A stretch of DNA of 64,000 bases from Luzula sylvatica (lineage: Eukaryota > Streptophyta > Magnoliopsida > Poales > Juncaceae): contig OX326958.1 of NCBI GenBank assembly GCA_946800325.1, positions 12,242,992 to 12,306,991 of the forward strand, read 5' to 3'. Below are positions 33,617-44,450 of the stretch, piece by piece; position 1 is the first letter of the stretch; every line of letters begins with the position of its first letter. Position numbers and translations under genes: made by a program. The notes below the pieces were generated by a model, which was given only the letters and a program-made list of their open reading frames with translations, ran no database searches and was not told the DNA's origin.

Positions 33617-36600
33617 CTATCCCCATTCTTTCACCGAGCATTCTTTATCCTCTCCTCTTCTTCTTCTTTCTCGTTTCTTGGTCTCATTCAGCAGACTCCA
33701 CTCTTCCACCACTTCGATACCAACTTGCTGCTCTGTGCTCCTTCGTTCTGATAACGCTCTACGACACCGCTCTCTCCATGTGACAAACAAAAGCAGTGCC
33801 CCCAATTGCTTGTGTGCTTTTCTGGCTCCTCTTTTCAAAATGGATTCAGAGATTACCTTTTCTTTGTTAGATACCCCTATTGCTGGATCCAAGTTTTTAT
33901 GCACGTGCCCCCAAATCCTCTTAATTGCCTCACAATCTCCCTTCAAGTGCCTGGTATTTTCTTCTTCTCTCTCACATAGATAACATCTATTGATCAATTG
34001 CATGCCTTTTTTTCTGAAGATTATCAATTATTGCTATCTTATTTTGCTCAAGCATCCAAAGGTGGATCTTTATTTTTAATGAAACTTCAATCCCCCATAT
34101 TTGCTTGAGATTTGTGTGTGACAGAACTCCCATTATTAGCTCCTTATATGCACTGCTTGTCGTAAATTGCCTATTTTTCTCCAAATTCCACTGTAACTCA
34201 TCTTGGTTTTCAATAAGTTGATACTCCTCTAGCTCCTTGTCCAATTCTAGGCTTTCTTCAAATGCTTCCATTGATAATATCCCTTTAAAAATTGTTCTTC
34301 TTCTCCAATTCCCATCACCTCCCAGTAATTCCTCTACTGTTACTTCTTTATTCAATATAAAACTGAATAGGTTATTGAATTTTTGTGCAAAGCATTGCCC
34401 CTTCCATCTTCCATACCAGAAACTTGCATATCTCCCATTCCCAATTGTAATTTCTGATTTGCTTATCACAAAAATTAGCAATTATATTAATTTTCCTCCA
34501 AAAGTATGAATCTTTCTTTAACTTGTGTCCATTTTGAACAGTAGCCATCCACAGATTACTTACTAGCTCTCTCCATTCCAAATTCCCCCCCTTAAAGTAT
34601 CTCCATACCCATTTCATGAGCATAGATTTGTTAAATGTTTCTAATTGAATAATTCCCAATCCCCCACCTTCTTTAGGTCTGCATGCTAACTTCCATGCCA
34701 CCCAATTAATCCCTGTATCACTATGACCTTTCCAGAAGAAATTTCTCCTAATCCTCTTCATTTCCTCCAGTGCCCATTTAGGAATTTTGAATACTGAGAA
34801 GAAATAGATTGGCAATGCAGTTAGAACAGAATTGATAAGAGTCAATCTTCCTCCTCTTGATAGTAGTCCTTTCTTCCATCCTTGTAGTTTCTTTTGGAAC
34901 TTCTCTATGAGCTTTCTAAAAACTGCTTTATCTGGTTTTTTAAAATGCAGTGGATACCCTAAATAAGTGAAGGATAATTTTGAAAGGTTACATCCCAGTA
35001 CTCTTGCCACTTCTTCCTCTTCTCCTCTTTTTCCACTTATTACCGTAATTTCAGATTTACTGTAATTGATTGTCAGTCCTGAATGTTCCCCAAATAAATT
35101 CAATATGAATTTCAGTCTTTTAGCTTGTTCTATTTGTGGCTTTATGAAGAACAAGCTATCATCAGCATAAAAGATTGCCACATGAGCTTTTCTAATTGGT
35201 CTGTCTATGAAATTTTGGCATGTCAGTTTCTCTAAAATCCTCCCCAATGTATCCATTGCTATAATGAATAGATGGGGTGATATTGGATCACCTTGTCTAA
35301 CCCCCCTCTTTAAGTGGATTGTTTTGCCTGGGTTAACATTTAACAGGATCCTTGTTGATCCCCCAAAGATCCATTTTTGGATCCAATTGAGCCAATTGGG
35401 TCCAAATCCTCTTGTCTTGAGAATTTTTATTATGAAATCCCATGAAATTGTATCAAAAGCCTTGTGAATATCAGCTTTGAATAATAGAAGAGGTTCCTTG
35501 GTTTTGTGGGCTGTGTTCATCATCTCTCTAGCATAGATATAACATTCTGATATCCCTCTCTTCTCTATAAACCCTAATTGGTTCGGTAATATCATAGATG
35601 CTATATGTTTTTTCAATCTATTTGCCATGATTTTTGAAATGATTTTTTGAACACTTGAAATTAGGCTTATGGGTCTATAATCTTTTGCCAGTTCAGCATG
35701 ATACTTTTTTGGTATGAGTGTAACAAAGGACCCTCTAAACTCTTCCATTCCTCCTCCTCTTGAAATTATACCCCATAATTCATGCCTTATAAGAGGCCAG
35801 AATTTCTTAAAGAATTCTCCATTAAAACCATCTGGGCCTGGACTTTTGTCAGATTTCCATTTTTGGATTACTTCATCCAATTCTTCTATCCTGATTTCCT
35901 CTTCTAAATCACTGAAATTCATTCTTTCATTACTAAAGAATGCCTCCATATTGAAATCTGACAAAGTCCCTGGTTGTGGAGGATTTTTTCCAAATAAGTC
36001 CCTATAAAACTAAAAAAGTACTCTTGCTTTCTCTTTATGATTTTTGGCCACTATGTTTGTTTTTTCATTTTTCAAACTTGCTATTAATGTTTTGCTTTTT
36101 CTTATTGTGGCACACTTGTGGAAGTATTTGGTATTTTTATCCCCCTCTTTTACCCATCTCTTTTTAGCTCTCTGTTTCCAATAGCTTTGATTCTTCTCTA
36201 TTATTTCATTGATTCTTTTCTTGTCTATCTCTCTAAGCCAGATTTCTATCTCCTTCAACTTTCTCACTTCTTGTTTCTTATCTGTCCATTCAATTATTTG
36301 TTTGCATTGTTTCTTGGTTTGATTATCATGGTTGTTTTTGTTTTTTTGCCATTGCTTTAGTTTTTTCCCTAAACTTTGCAATTTAGAGCTAAATTCACTC
36401 GAATTACTGGCATGAAAGTTTCTGAGATGATCTTCTATTAACCCCCTTGCTTCTTTTTCTTGGAGCCACCAATTCTCAAATCTGAAATCCCTATGGATTG
36501 GAAAAGTTGTCTCAGCTTTGATTTGTATTGGCACATGATCTGAGCATGTATTTGTTAATGCCACTTGGATTGAGTTGGGAAAATTATTTATCCATGCAAT

Positions 36601-37193
36601 TGAGAATAAGGCTCTATCTAGCCTTGCTTGAGCCATGTGTATGATCTTCCTTGCAAAGGTGGATCAATGAGTTTGAGGTTCTTTAGCAGGTCTCTGAAAA
36701 GGTTGATATCTCTCCATTGGTTCTGAGAGGTGTGGTTTCTGTCCTGAATTGAAAGAACCATATTGAAGTCCCCTATGATTAGCCAAGGGACTTCACTGTT
36801 TGGTGCAATTGCCTCTATTTCAGCACAAAACTCAATTATTTCAAGAAAAGAGTGGGGCCCATATATCATACACTCCTTGCCATCCCAAGCACATTCCAAA
36901 ATGATTGAAATGCAAAATCTTTTTAAGATAGTTGATTTGAGTGTGAACATATCAGACCACGCCATTGGAATGCCCCCTGAGGACCCTTTTGCATTTAAGG
37001 TGTGGTAATTTTTCAAAGACCCCCCTGTTAACTCCTTGTGAATTGTATCATTGTAACTTTCTATTTTTGTCTCTTGCAAACTCAGTATATCAGGCTTATT
37101 CTCCATTATATTACTCCTGACTCTCTCTCTCTTCTCCTTAGAATTCAGCCCTCTCACATTCCATGAGGTAACATTCAATTTTCTTGTATTCAT
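33617..37193 (-). pseudogene. LINE-C ORF2: endonuclease-reverse transcriptase, frameshifted
   Basis: The minus-strand frames 37193-36618, 36636-36010, 35964-34372, 34481-33987 and 34027-33617 form one ORF2. Motifs: endonuclease SWNVRGLN, QETKIES, IGDFNMVLS, SDHVPIQI; RT KSPGPDGFNGEFFKKFW, KADIHKAFDTISWDF, RGVRQGDPISPHLF and catalytic YADDS; thumb GWKKGLLSRGGRLTLINS; zinc region CYLCEREEENTRHLKGDC. There is a frameshift near 36630, an in-frame stop at about 36010, and frameshifts near 34400 and 34000. All domains are present, but no full-length product is possible. Confidence 0.92.
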
Positions 37194-37374
37194 TATTATT
37201 TAATTTTGATTTTTATTCTTGAATTTCCTATTTTCAGGTCTCTTTTTGTATCAATCCTGATACAAGGTCTCTCACATCCTCATTAACCTCAATACCAATA
37301 GCATGCAGCAGGTTATACACTTCACCCACTTGCAAGAACTGCTTATCCTCCACTAAGCAAGGTTCTAACTCATT

Positions 37375-38778
37375 TCATCTTCTTTTATACAGTTTCCTTT
37401 CGCAACCATGTGTTATCTCTTTATATTTTACCATTTGTGCTTTTTCAATGACAGTGATAAACTGTGCACTGGCTTTTTCACTAAGCCTTGTGCTTCTTCT
37501 TGCTTGTTGGGGTTCATCTATTTCTCCTCCTTTTTCACAAAGAGTGCCAATATCAATGATACTTATGTGATTAATTTCACAATCCCTTGAATGAGTTGCC
37601 CCCTGAAGCATTAAGATGGGACTCAGATCTTCCTGAGGGGGAGGGGACTTGCAAGAGGTGGAATTATCTGGTGATAATGCCAGATAGGTGCCCTTGTTAG
37701 TCCACTCTTCTCTTAATGGATCTGAATTCCTTATTGGGTTTGTCTTATTGATTTCTTCTGATTTCTTCCCCTTCTCCTTCTTCTCTATTGGGGTTTTGAA
37801 GTATTCCATAACTTGCTTTACTGGCATGCTTGTGGTGGTATCATCTGGCTGAAAATCTAGTTGAGTGCCTTTGCTTGCCTGAACTTTGCTTGTGGTGGAA
37901 TCAACTGGCTGTAAAGCTGGTTGAGTGCCCTTGCTTGCTTGAGTTTTACTTATTGGATCTGGGGTATTGAATCCAATTACTCTCTCCTTCTCTTTTGTTG
38001 GAATTGGACTCACAAAGCCTTTTGAAACATATACTAGAGTGTAATCCACATTAGTAGAAGGGGAGATTAGGGTTGGAGATACTCTAAGAGGGGAATTGGA
38101 TCTCAATACATTTGCATAGCTTTTATGATTGGGAGATTCCTCTAAAGGGGATGATGATATTATATTCTGACCCTTATTATTCTCTTCCTCTCTTTTTGAA
38201 TTTACCTCCTTTTCCTTGATCTGATCATTCTCTTTATACTTTGGTTTCCATTGCTCCATGTTTCTACTGGAGATCTCCAATTGAGAAATATATACCTTGG
38301 CTGTGTTTCTCCCATCATGAATGCATATCACATTAGATACTTTATTTACCCTATCAGTTTTAATTCTGATTATCACATTAAATGTATCTCCTCTTCTTTT
38401 CAGATTCTCCATAGAGTTGAAGAATCCATATTTACTCATCATCTCTTTAAGGGAGGCCACATTGCAGAATGAGGAGGGTAGGTTTTTGAGTTGTAACCTG
38501 ATTTGTGTGTAAATTTTTGGTTCATATTTGGTAGAGGAGATTAGCCTTTCTTGTGTGTAATAGTTCCCTATTTTGTGATAGCAATCTTTAGAAATATGCC
38601 CAAATGCCTTACATTCATGACATTTGATCTTGTTTGGACATTTTTCCCTTGTATGATCAGTTGCCAGGCATCTTAAGCAGAATTTCTTGACTTGTTTTTT
38701 TTTTATTTGAATCCAATGGTTTGAATTCTCATATTTTTCCTGTTGATTTGTGAGATCGCAACTTTGATTTTCCATCAT
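37375..38778 (-). pseudogene. LINE-C ORF1: gag-like protein with two CCHC knuckles
   Basis: A 467-codon open frame carries two zinc knuckles near its start, CLRCLATDHTREKC and CHECKAFGHISKDC (about residues 34-66). An RRM-like region then Ser/Thr/Pro-rich linkers follow, including the direct repeat QASKGTQPALQPVDSTTSKV / QASKGTQLDFQPDDTTTSM. It ends with a basic tail RRSTRLSEKASAQFI like that of LINE-A. It would bind LINE RNA. The usual N-terminal part lies upstream (to 39260, with an ATG near 39279) but is broken by stops, so the ATG at 38778 is probably not the original start. Confidence 0.75.
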
Positions 38779-39479
38779 ATCCTTTATAGATCACTGAATT
38801 GATCTTGTTTTTTGTGGATTGAGGAAGATCAATAGGGAATTGAAGAGCTTAGCCTCTATGAGGAGTCCTATATACTCTTTTCTTTCCCTATCAATCACTC
38901 GCGAGAATTAAGGTTTTTATGTAACGATCTTTGGATTGCGATGTTTTTGTATGATCAGAGTTTCTACAATGCTTCTCTTAGTTGAGATCTCGTCGAGTAA
39001 TAGTCAAGAATTGCTCAGGGAGGTGATCTTGAATCAATTTCAAGAATCGCCTCGAGAATTTCCGTACAAACAGAGCTTCTCAAGAGTCGCTGGAGAGAGC
39101 TCTGTGGATAAGGACTTGACTGAGGAGGACGATCTCCTAGAGATCGGCCTGAGAGATCCGCCGCTCAGGGGGATGATCTGAAAGCAAGAATCGCCTTCAA
39201 ATCGCCAAGCAAGAATCGCCTTCCTTTTCTAATAGTATGATTTATCTTCTTTACATTTTCCGGCGCCATTACCTTCTTTCTCCATCGTTCTTTCCTCTTT
39301 TTTTTTTTCACGGATCCAACCCTTTAGCTACTTTCTTTCCCAAAACTAATAGCATTTGGTTATTATGATTATATATTGTCCCTTAATTTGATGAATTCAA
39401 TTCAAAATTTCGATATTGTTTGTTAAATTTATGAATTTCACTCATATTTTGCTCACATCGGTCGTTTTTCTCTATTTTA

Positions 39480-39890
39480 ATTTTAAGATTTGAACAATTT
39501 TGTATTTATATGTTTTTTGTCTTCGATTTATACATGTTCATTATTTATTATACCAGAATTTTTCTTATTAATACTTTTTTAATTCATCAATATGCAGTAA
39601 TCAATATGGAAGAACACTCACAATTACCTGACATCGGTTTGCACAATTTATTTCGCTTAACTAATGAATTGATCCATATTTTTCTAACATTTGTCTTGAA
39701 TTGTTAATGAATTTTGTTGAAATGATATTTTGTTCTTTGTTTATATGTTTTTATTGTTGTTTGTTACTAAATGGTCATTATTGATACCTTATTGTTTAAT
39801 GTTTGTTATTTATCCATTTTTCAGAAATCAATATGGAAGAAGAGTCGCAATCACCTGATCTCGTATTACTCATGTCGTTGTTTTTATACC
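39480..39890 (+). repeat. Two ~230-bp tandem units with splice-acceptor-like sites
   Basis: Both units run from a TTTATATGTTTTT block to ATCAATATGGAAGAA, then CACTCACAATTACCTGA in the first and GAGTCGCAATCACCTGA in the second. Each match is preceded by a pyrimidine-rich CAG. This may be a duplicated exon of an unknown gene or part of the gypsy remnant. Confidence 0.5.
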
Positions 39891-39897
39891 CATATTC

Positions 39898-40159
39898 TTC
39901 TTATGTATAAAGTAACAAGAATTGGAAGAAATCTGTGCTTCCACGTCACCAGGGGCCTCTTTGTAAAAAAAAAATTAATTTAAATTTTGGTCCTTTTTTA
40001 TTTATATTTTGGTCCTTTTTAGTTGAAAAAAATACATTTTGGTCCTTTAAAAAATTACATTTTGGTCCTTTCAAGTTTAAAAACTTATATTTGGTCCAGG
40101 GGCTTCTTTGTAAAAAAAATTAATTTACATAAGGTGATGGTGTTAATTGAAGACATGCT
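39898..40159 (+). mobile_element. Helitron fragment, same family as Helitrons 5 and 6
   Basis: TCTTATGTATAAAGTAACAA (39898 on) and CCACGTCACCAGGGGCCTC match the 5' end of the copy at 59711, followed by the same TTTTGGTCCTTT repeats. It is cut by the Athila-like insertion at 40160 and no 3' hairpin was found beyond 45965. Confidence 0.75.
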
Positions 40160-40567
40160 TGATAAGAGGAAAATAAAGCACCTTTTTGATATCTAATTTG
40201 GGGATTTTAGCCCTTTTGAATCACAACTTTATATATATAATTGTTCATATTTGAGATAGCAAGAATATTTCTTCACTAAGTGTGTTTTATTGATAATTTT
40301 AGGTTTTTGGGCGAAAGTTTTTGGCATTCCAACAGTGTAGTTGTCTTCCTCTCCTCGCGCCGATAAAATCGATATATTATACTGTCCATTTCGGTACACG
40401 TATGAAGAAGGAGGCAAGAAATCTACCACACAAAAGTCTACACCAAATTCTATACGAAAACCACTCACACTTTAATCACCATTCAGCCCACCTACCTCAC
40501 CTACAATTACCAAACTACCCTCAATCCTCTCAACAATCTCTAGACCAATGGGAAGGCTCCTAATGCA

Positions 40568-40577
40568 CTATAAATAG
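40568..40577 (+). promoter_or_regulatory. TATA box in the 5' LTR
   Basis: CTATAAATAG, with an identical copy at 44859-44868 in the 3' LTR. It is the likely promoter of the genomic RNA. Confidence 0.75.
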
Positions 40578-40739
40578 ACCCCAAAGGCCCTTGGGGCAGG
40601 ATTACATTCTCTTCACCATTTTTCTGCCCTCTCTCTCTCTCTCTCGAACTCTCTCCCTCTTAAGCAAGTCCAAGAACTTTCAAGAACACACAAGAATTGC
40701 AAATACGAACGATAATTCCCAGGATTGATCAACGAGTAG

Positions 40740-41035
40740 AAGCTTTCTTCATTCGGTGGATCGATCTACACTTCAACGAAGATCGAGTTGTGAGGTTTAG
40801 GATAGGAGCTTTCTTCGTCCGAATCCGCGCGAGCAAGGAGTCGAGCTTACTCTAATCGATTGGGAGCTTTCTTCCAATTGGTTCCTTGCAAATCTCAAGT
40901 TCACGTAACCGGTTTGGAGCTTTCTTCGATCGGCGAGCGAATCGGTACAAAAGGAACACGTTGTGCGAGGTGACTAGCTTTCTACGCATCTCAACCAACG
41001 AGGAAGGCATTTATGACGAGACTCGAAGCTTTCTT
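40740..41035 (+). repeat. AGCTTTCTTC motif series in the LTR leader
   Basis: AGCTTTCTTC or AGCTTTCTA occurs at about 40741, 40807, 40865, 40917, 40976 and 41027, each within an otherwise different 40-70 bp unit. This is probably an old tandem array in R/U5. The 3' LTR has the same series 4291 bp further on. Confidence 0.75.
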
Positions 41036-41671
41036 CATCTCTCTAGGTGTTTTCTTTCCTTTCTTTAAATTCTTGTAGTATAAACTGAATTGGACTTGTG
41101 TAAAGAGTGTGAATCTTTGCTTGTTTGTGTGAATGAATGTTTCTTGTTTGAATTGAATCTTTGCTCTTTCACTTGCATTTCAGCCCTTAATTAACTCGTT
41201 TTGATTAAGTTTCTGCCTATTAAAAAGTTTCTGCCTGTTAAAATTGTTTCTTTCATTGCGTAGATCTTGATTTCTAGTTTCGGGAACTTTTTGAATCGTT
41301 GAATTTCATGAAATATTTGAATTGATATGAGTTTTTGAAAATTGTAACTTAAATTGAAAACCTGCTGTTTCCAGGGACTGTTTTTTTCAGAGACCTGATT
41401 GTAATTCGTTAATAACTTTTTATTCCGTTGTCCAAATTGTTTGAAATTTTAGGATAAATTTGATAATATTCAGACCTATCTCTGCACAAATTTGCATTAA
41501 TTTTGGAAACTTCGAAATAATTATTTTGATTCATTCTTCGGCGCATATACTCCTCGTGGAACGAACTTCTATATTTCCACTATACACATATATTTCCAAC
41601 TTGTTGATTGAATTGGTTTTCACATACAACGATATCTCAAATTAAAAGTGATTGAAAACCCGCTCATCAAA

Positions 41672-41689
41672 TGGCGCCGCTGCCGGGGA
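41672..41689 (+). promoter_or_regulatory. Primer-binding site, tRNA-Asp type
   Basis: TGGCGCCGCTGCCGGGGA starts two bases after the 5' LTR. It differs at one base from the common Athila primer site TGGCGCCGTTGCCGGGGA. Confidence 0.9.
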
Positions 41690-41824
41690 GTAATGTTTAA
41701 GTCAAATTATGAATCGAACTTGCAATCTTGAGTGATATTTTTAATAGAATTGATAAGTTTGAACTTGATATTTCACTAATTTCGAAAATTTTCTATTCTT
41801 GCGAGGTAAACGGAGTAGAGGAAG

Positions 41825-42991
41825 ATGGATCATCAAGAAAGACCAAGAACGTTTGGAGAATTGCTAACTCAAGAAAGAACTCCAAGAAGATATCCAAAAC
41901 ACATGACGCTTAAAGAAATGATCAATCAAGATATTGACGAATGGGAAGAAAGAAAAGAAGAACGAAGGCTCGGTTTGCTCTCATGTTACACCTCAAATCA
42001 ATGCGATGAATCACACACCGAGACCCTTTATCAAGATCCCATCTACGAAACTCGCCAATACGAAAACGAATCCCCATGGGGTTATGAGACACAATCCTAT
42101 ACCGAAACCGCCAATAACCATTATCAATACTCTCTAAACTCCACATACGAACTTTCTCAAAATGAACTCGACATTCAACATGAATTTGAATGCCATGATC
42201 ATCCATTTCAATCCCAAAACGAAGATCCAAACCAAGAATTAAAACGAATGATGGAGGAAATGATGTCGATGGTGAAATCCTTTAATCAAAAAGTAACACA
42301 AGATTTTGAAGAAATCAAACAAAATGTCGAAGAATTCAAACAAGAGATAAGTGATATCTCGCATGAGATTAAAACCACCTCTCGACGACTCGGAAATATT
42401 CAATCCATCGTAAATGATCTAGATCAAAGAGTGACTTGTCTCGAGTTAGAATATTCAAACGAGGAGATTGTGGAGATTGAAGGTGACAAGAGTTCAAGTA
42501 TGGGGGGATTCGATGAAAGCGTTGGAACGAGAACGACAATTGAAGAAGAAAAGGTGTCAATGGATTCGACTCTTCAAAAGACGGTTCAACTCACTCCAAT
42601 CGATGAAAACGCGCAATTATCAAACGAGCAAGAAGAAAAATCTACAATTCTCCAAGGTGAATTCTTTCCATATATCATCAATTTTAATTCATTTAAGAAC
42701 TATGATGCTTCTCATGATAGAAATTCACCTTGTGTAGATTTATCAAGGAAGTCAAATACATTCGAGACACTCATGCCTCTTACAACGCCTCTCCAACAAA
42801 GGCCTTTAGAAGAAAAGCTTGGAAAAATCCAAGATGAAATAAAGAAACTCTTCACGCCAAGTTCAACTTACGCTAAACGAAAAATAATCATGGCAATCGC
42901 TCAAGTCTCCAATCTCTTAATGAGACTGCTCAAAGGCGGTCGTAAAGCTGCTAAAAGCATAAGCGCCTCATATAATCTCGAAATAGGCTAA
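41825..42991 (+). CDS. Intact 388-aa coiled-coil protein of the Athila-like element, function unknown
   Basis: It is the only long frame between the LTRs and has no stop or frameshift. Residues 1-45 are basic and acidic (MDHQERPRTFGELLTQERTP). Residues 50-140 are Tyr/Asn/Gln/Glu-rich. Residues about 140-215 form a strong predicted coiled coil (ELKRMMEEMMSMVKSFNQKV, DFEEIKQNVEEFKQEISDIS). The C-terminus is basic and amphipathic (RLLKGGRKAAKSISASYN). It lacks the capsid and CCHC knuckle of a standard gag. It may be a diverged gag N-terminal domain or an acquired host gene. The position right after the leader and PBS fits a gag-like ORF. Upstream ATGs are few, and this ATG follows GAGGAAG. Confidence 0.8.
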   Translation: MDHQERPRTFGELLTQERTPRRYPKHMTLKEMINQDIDEWEERKEERRLGLLSCYTSNQCDESHTETLYQDPIYETRQYENESPWGYETQSYTETANNHYQYSLNSTYELSQNELDIQHEFECHDHPFQSQNEDPNQELKRMMEEMMSMVKSFNQKVTQDFEEIKQNVEEFKQEISDISHEIKTTSRRLGNIQSIVNDLDQRVTCLELEYSNEEIVEIEGDKSSSMGGFDESVGTRTTIEEEKVSMDSTLQKTVQLTPIDENAQLSNEQEEKSTILQGEFFPYIINFNSFKNYDASHDRNSPCVDLSRKSNTFETLMPLTTPLQQRPLEEKLGKIQDEIKKLFTPSSTYAKRKIIMAIAQVSNLLMRLLKGGRKAAKSISASYNLEIG

Positions 42992-43200
42992 CTTTGGGTG
43001 TCTAGCCCAAAGACGTAAAAGAAAGGGCGCTAGTTGGGAGGCAACCCACGCACCAAAAAAAAAAAAAATTCAGGTTTTATCTATCCATCTTTTTTCTATT
43101 TTAGTCGACATTTTTTTTCGTATCTTTTCGCTTGAGGACAAGCTTGGAAATAAGTGTGGGGGGGATAATATTTGGATTTCCTTTGTATATATTCGCTTTT
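42992..43200 (+). other. Post-ORF region with an Athila-like signature
   Basis: After the stop the sequence reads GCGCTAGTTGGGAGGCAACC, a phrase typical of Athila-group elements behind their coding region. GAGGACAAGCTTGGAAATAA and GTGTGGGGGGGATAAT follow, a second polypurine-like tract (about 43154-43170). Confidence 0.7.
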
Positions 43201-43852
43201 ATTTTTTTTTTATGCATTTATTTTGCTTTTATGAAAATTGAAAATTTTAAAAATTTTAAAAATTAAAAAATTCTACCACCATTGTATATATCATATTTTA
43301 AATCAATTTTTCGTGATCGTCCTCGATTTTTAAGCACTTAAATACTTGTTAAAGAAACGGTTTTTCTCCACGATCAAGTCTAAACAATCACACATCTTCT
43401 TAAAAAGAATTTTCACCATCCACTTAAAGAATATTCTTTTTCTCAAATGAATATTAAAGAAAACAATAAACGGTCTTTTATGAGACTAATTTGGGATTCA
43501 ATCCCATCTATAATAAGATTTGCTTAAAGAAGTATTTATTTTAAATGATTTTTATTATGATTTATGTGGCACACCATTTTTGAATAAGAACCCATTCTTA
43601 ATTTAGAAATTCTAAAAAGTTTTATTCAACCATTTTTGGTAGTTTTTGCATTAGTTTAAAAATTTGACAACTTACACTTAAGGATCCTAACCGTTCATGG
43701 CGACTTATGTTCCAACCAAACGGAATTTTATTGCGTTCGCGATTTTTTCAAAAAGAATTCGCAATGGAGTAAGCCGGGCATGAGCGAACCGTACTCATGA
43801 TCGGTTCGAAACATTGTGAATTAATATTTTATATAAAACTATTTCAATGAAA

Positions 43853-43990
43853 GAAGAAAGAAAAAAGAAAGAAAAAAAGAAAGAAAAAAAGAAAAAAAGA
43901 AAAAAAAGAAAAAAAAGAAAAGAAAAAGAAAATAGAAAAAAGCAAAAGAAAAAAAAAAGAAAAGAAAAAAGAAAAAAAAAGAAAAATATA
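43853..43990 (+). repeat. Purine-only tract (A3-6 G)n
   Basis: About 140 bases are almost purely A and G on the plus strand. It could form triplex or R-loop structure. It lies between the ORF and the 3' LTR. Confidence 0.9.
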
Positions 43991-44435
43991 AAATAATATT
44001 TTTGAGCAAAATTTAAGGAAATTTGGTTGGATTTAAGGAGGACCCAAGTACTTACGTACCGAGCGGTTATAAAAGTGAATTACTTACATTTAAGGTCAAC
44101 TTTTGCAAAAATGAAAAAATTGGTTCTATTAATACTTTTAAAAGATTTTTCCTCTTTAATTATGTGGTGTTACGTTCATTATGTGGTGTTTAACTATCTT
44201 TTTCGAGTGAAAATCATTTCTTAATAAATATCTTAAAAATTGGCAAAATCCTCATTATAGAAGTTTGATATTTTGTTCCTCTTGAAATAACATATGATTA
44301 AGAGAGTATAAATATTTCTTGTGAAATTCAAATTTATGAGATAGTGTGATTACAATTTCAACAAAACCTAACTTGTATTTTTTGTGCTTAAAATATATTT
44401 TATTACGTTTTATTTTGTCGAGGACGACAAAAGGT

Positions 44436-44450
44436 AAGTGTGGGGGTATT
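44436..44450 (+). promoter_or_regulatory. Polypurine tract of the Athila-like element
   Basis: AAGTGTGGGGGTATT directly precedes the 3' LTR start TGATAAG, as in other Athila-type elements. Confidence 0.85.

Larger units (their letters stand above)
33265..39321 (-). mobile_element. LINE-C, full-length but decayed L1-type element
   Basis: It is flanked by a 13-bp TSD, CTTTAGCTACTTT, at 33252-33264 and 39322-39334. The poly(A) tail is the T run at 33265-33275. It contains a 5' region with broken ORF1 N-terminal sequence, ORF1 (38778-37375), ORF2 (37193-33617) and a 3' UTR. Length is about 6.1 kb, as in LINE-A. Multiple frameshifts and stops make it older than LINE-A. Confidence 0.92.
40160..41669 (+). 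repeat. 5' LTR of the Athila-like element
   Basis: TG...CA ends extend to TGAT/ATCA. A TATA box, CTATAAATAG, lies at 40568-40577, followed by a CT-rich leader (about 40630-40670). A series of AGCTTTCTTC words occurs about every 40-70 bp between 40740 and 41035. No real coding frame. Confidence 0.95.

Noticed and set aside
40321..40563. 80-codon frame repeated identically at 44612-44854
   Set aside because: The perfect repetition comes from LTR identity. The frame lies in U3 upstream of the TATA box and would not be in the element mRNA start.
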